A stretch of 64,000 bases of DNA from Rhodospirillales bacterium URHD0017 (GTDB taxonomy: Bacteria; Pseudomonadota; Alphaproteobacteria; Reyranellales; Reyranellaceae), in contig FODP01000009.1 in the NCBI GenBank assembly GCA_900110395.1, positions 62,001-126,000 of the forward strand, in the 5' to 3' direction. Below, one piece after another: positions 62,422 to 64,000 of this stretch (its first letter is position 1; the number at the start of each line of letters is the position of its first letter). The position numbers were made by a program, and so were the translations under genes. The notes under the pieces are model-generated. The model searched no databases. It saw only the letters and a list, made by a program, of their open reading frames with translations, and had not been told where the DNA came from.

Positions 62422-62601
62422 GTGGTGATTGCCTCAGCCTTGTTGCGGGCGCCGCGGGCCGAGGGCACTGAACTGGAGGCGCACGCTCATCGTGCCCTCC
62501 TGCACTGGCAGCAAGGCGACATTGCTGGCGCACGACACGAATTCGGCGAGGTCCTGCGGCTGAAGCGCCAGCAGACCGATGCCCTTGTGGAAGAGATCTG
62601 A
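62422..62601 (+). CDS. Possible small TPR-like protein
   Basis: 59 residues if started at the GTG at 62422. The hydrophobic N-terminus (VVIASALLRAP) and a TPR-like HRALLHWQQGDIAGARHEFGEVLRLKRQQTDALV helix pair give it weak coding character. No Shine-Dalgarno is visible, and start choice is uncertain. It may be noise in a GC-rich stretch. Confidence 0.3.
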   Translation: MVIASALLRAPRAEGTELEAHAHRALLHWQQGDIAGARHEFGEVLRLKRQQTDALVEEI

Positions 62602-62660
62602 CGCCGGCGAAGCGGCCATCGCCCCTGCTGTCGCCGACGTCGATCCTCGAGGAAGGCTCC

Positions 62661-63478
62661 ATGCGCTACACGACGTCATTGGCGACGGCAGCACTCGCGT
62701 TGGTGTTGCCCTTCCTCCTTGCACACTGCGAAAGCGTGCGGGAACCGCTGACCTACGATGCCAATTCGGTTGGCAAGCCCAACAGCGGCGCTGCCATGGA
62801 ACTGTGGCTCCCGGCCCTTTTCCGGCCGTCATTGTGATGCATGGCTGCGCCGGGATCGGCACCCACCACCGCGGATGGGCCGGGCGTCTGACGGAATGGG
62901 GCTACGCTGCAGCCCTCCTTGACAGTTTCCATCCGCGCAACGCGAACTCGACGTGCTGGAACGTAATGAGCAACCCCCGGCCCGCTCTGATGGCTCAGGA
63001 TGCGTTCAACGCCGCAACTTACCTGCGGACGCTGCCGATCATTCAGCCCGATCGTATCGGGACCATCGGCTTCTCTCGTGGCGGCAGCGCGGCGCTGCAC
63101 ACGGCCGTCGCAAGCGGCGCGCCGCCCGATCGCGGCGGCCGTCCCTTTCAGGTGGTGGTCGCCTACTATCCGGGATGCCTTCTCAAGAAGCCCGGCGAGC
63201 CGGAAAAGATCCTTGGTGAGCCGGCAAATGATGTGCTGATCCTGATCGGCAAGAACGACGAATGGACGCCGGCACTGGATTGCCTGAAGTACGTCGAATT
63301 GCAGTCCGCCTTTCCTCATGCATCGACGATCAAGGTGTATCCAGGCGCGGTCCACGTCTTCGATATCCATTTTCAAGTGTATGTGGATCAGGAGGGCCAC
63401 TCGGTAGGCGCGCACCCCGAGGCAAGGGCCGACTCCTTCGCGATGGCGAAGGCCTTCCTCGATGCGCGGCTCAAGTAG
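62661..63478 (+). pseudogene. Dienelactone hydrolase family protein, frameshifted near its N-terminus
   Basis: The proper start is the ATG at 62661 (AGGAAGG six bases before), giving a signal peptide MRYTTSLATAALALVLPFLLAHC and then ANSVGKPNSGAAMELWLP. At about 62807-62815 a base is missing and the frame shifts to GPFPAVIVMHGCAGIG, which continues to the stop. The hydrolase core has a Ser nucleophile (IGFSRGGSAAL) rather than Cys, and a C-terminal DIHFQVYVDQEGHSVG. Without the shift it would be an exported dienelactone-hydrolase-like esterase. Confidence 0.8.
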
Positions 63479-64000
63479 TCAGCCGAACGTGCGGCGGTAG
63501 CTCTTGATCATCAGCTCGTCGAGACGCGCGCCGGGCTCGAAGTCGGCCATGCCCTCGGGCCGCTCGAGGCCGGGGATCTGGCGCTCGCACTCCGACGGCG
63601 CGCCGATCACCTGCGTCACGGGATAGAGCGACGACCAGGCCGGGACGCCCGCGTAGTCCTCCTCCTCGTCCGCCACGTGCTTGTCGCGGATCTTGCCCGA
63701 GGCATACTCGATCTCCATGCCCATCATGGTCGTGGCCTTGAACTCCTGCTTGTTGGGCTGGCGGATCAGCTTGGAGCGTCCGGGATAGACGCGGTCGATG
63801 AAGCGGTCCATCAGGCGGAGCTTCGTCTCCACGTCGTCGATGATGTGCGCTGTGCCGAACGCCATCACCGCCCGGTAGTTGACCGAATGGTGGAAGCCCG
63901 ACCGCGCCATCACCAGCGCGTCGAGATGCGTGACGGTGAGGCAGACCGGCACGCCCTGGCCCTGGGTGCGGATCATCCGGCTGGCCGACGAGCCGTGCCA
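63479..64000 (-). CDS. Pyridoxamine 5'-phosphate oxidase-like FMN-binding protein (5' end outside window)
   Basis: At least 174 residues; the start is beyond base 64000. The reading frame begins WHGSSASRMIR and continues VPVCLTVTHLDALVMARSGFHHSVNYRAVMAFGTA. These match the FMN-binding split-barrel of the flavin-nucleotide-binding, NimA-like family. The C-terminal ALRRTFG-like tail (MIKSYRRTFG) and PVTQVIGAPSECE are typical. It is convergent with the hydrolase gene, the stops being adjacent. Confidence 0.9.
   Translation of the reverse strand, partial: WHGSSASRMIRTQGQGVPVCLTVTHLDALVMARSGFHHSVNYRAVMAFGTAHIIDDVETKLRLMDRFIDRVYPGRSKLIRQPNKQEFKATTMMGMEIEYASGKIRDKHVADEEEDYAGVPAWSSLYPVTQVIGAPSECERQIPGLERPEGMADFEPGARLDELMIKSYRRTFG

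Overview
The window is about 64 kb of high-GC chromosomal DNA from a metabolically versatile alphaproteobacterium. The mix of Liv-type, TRAP and TctC-type uptake systems, several acyl-CoA ligases, Rieske/CoA-thioester aromatic catabolism and large same-strand operons suits soil or rhizosphere lineages such as Reyranella or Bradyrhizobium relatives. That placement is an impression from gene style, because no rRNA or other marker gene is present. I found no tRNA, rRNA, CRISPR array, prophage or insertion sequence.

Layout. 1-6.7 kb: the end of a DUF1028 gene, a TPR protein coupled to a DUF3142 protein, phosphoglucomutase and a lipoprotein. 6.8-18.4 kb (minus): a ten-gene operon behind a good sigma70 promoter. 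It encodes an IorAB-type 2-oxoacid:ferredoxin oxidoreductase, a Rieske dioxygenase (alpha/beta), a thiolase-fold protein lacking the nucleophilic Cys, a DUF35-SDR fusion, an isatin hydrolase/kynurenine formamidase-type cyclase, an SDR, a MarR regulator and a CoA ligase. 18.7-24.2 kb: an alpha/beta hydrolase and a branched-chain/aromatic-type ABC importer with a LivM-LivG fusion. 24.3-30.7 kb (plus): a bifunctional anthraniloyl/salicylyl-CoA hydroxylase-reductase, SDR, a second MarR, enoyl-CoA hydratase, a benzoate-CoA-type ligase and RidA. Read together, 6.8-30.7 kb looks like one regulon for degrading an indolic compound, most simply indole-3-acetate via dioxindole-acetate, isatin and isatinate to anthraniloyl-CoA. 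This is an inference.

31.0-41.5 kb (minus) is the most unusual part. It is an operon of CoA ligase, MaoC-type hydratase, TctC-type binding protein and DctPQM TRAP transporter, followed by a UGSC-family selenoprotein, a paralogue of that protein's C-terminal module and a thioredoxin-reductase-like flavoprotein. The selenoprotein gene has an in-frame TGA in the diagnostic U-G-S-C motif, followed by a well-formed bacterial SECIS-like hairpin. A divergent IclR gene with palindromic sites lies at the head.

42.4-50.2 kb: a two-subunit TPP decarboxylase, a LysR regulator divergent from a dihydroxyacid dehydratase, a FAD oxidoreductase, an AraC regulator, a small Cys-rich protein, a hydrolase and a PEP mutase/isocitrate lyase-type protein. 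50.2-56.5 kb: a 92-aa protein and glmS, a RidA protein, a three-gene ABC-2 exporter and an aldo/keto reductase. 56.5-63.5 kb: two Crp/Fnr regulators, a class III cyclase fused to coiled-coil, peptidoglycan-binding and repeat modules, two copies of one palindromic operator, a TonB-like proline-rich protein, gene remnants, a Cys-repeat secreted protein and a dienelactone hydrolase. The window ends inside a FMN-binding split-barrel gene.

Three genes (ridA near 30.6 kb, the PEP mutase-like gene near 49.8 kb, the dienelactone hydrolase near 62.8 kb) each appear to lack a single base. That pattern may point to assembly indels rather than genuine decay.
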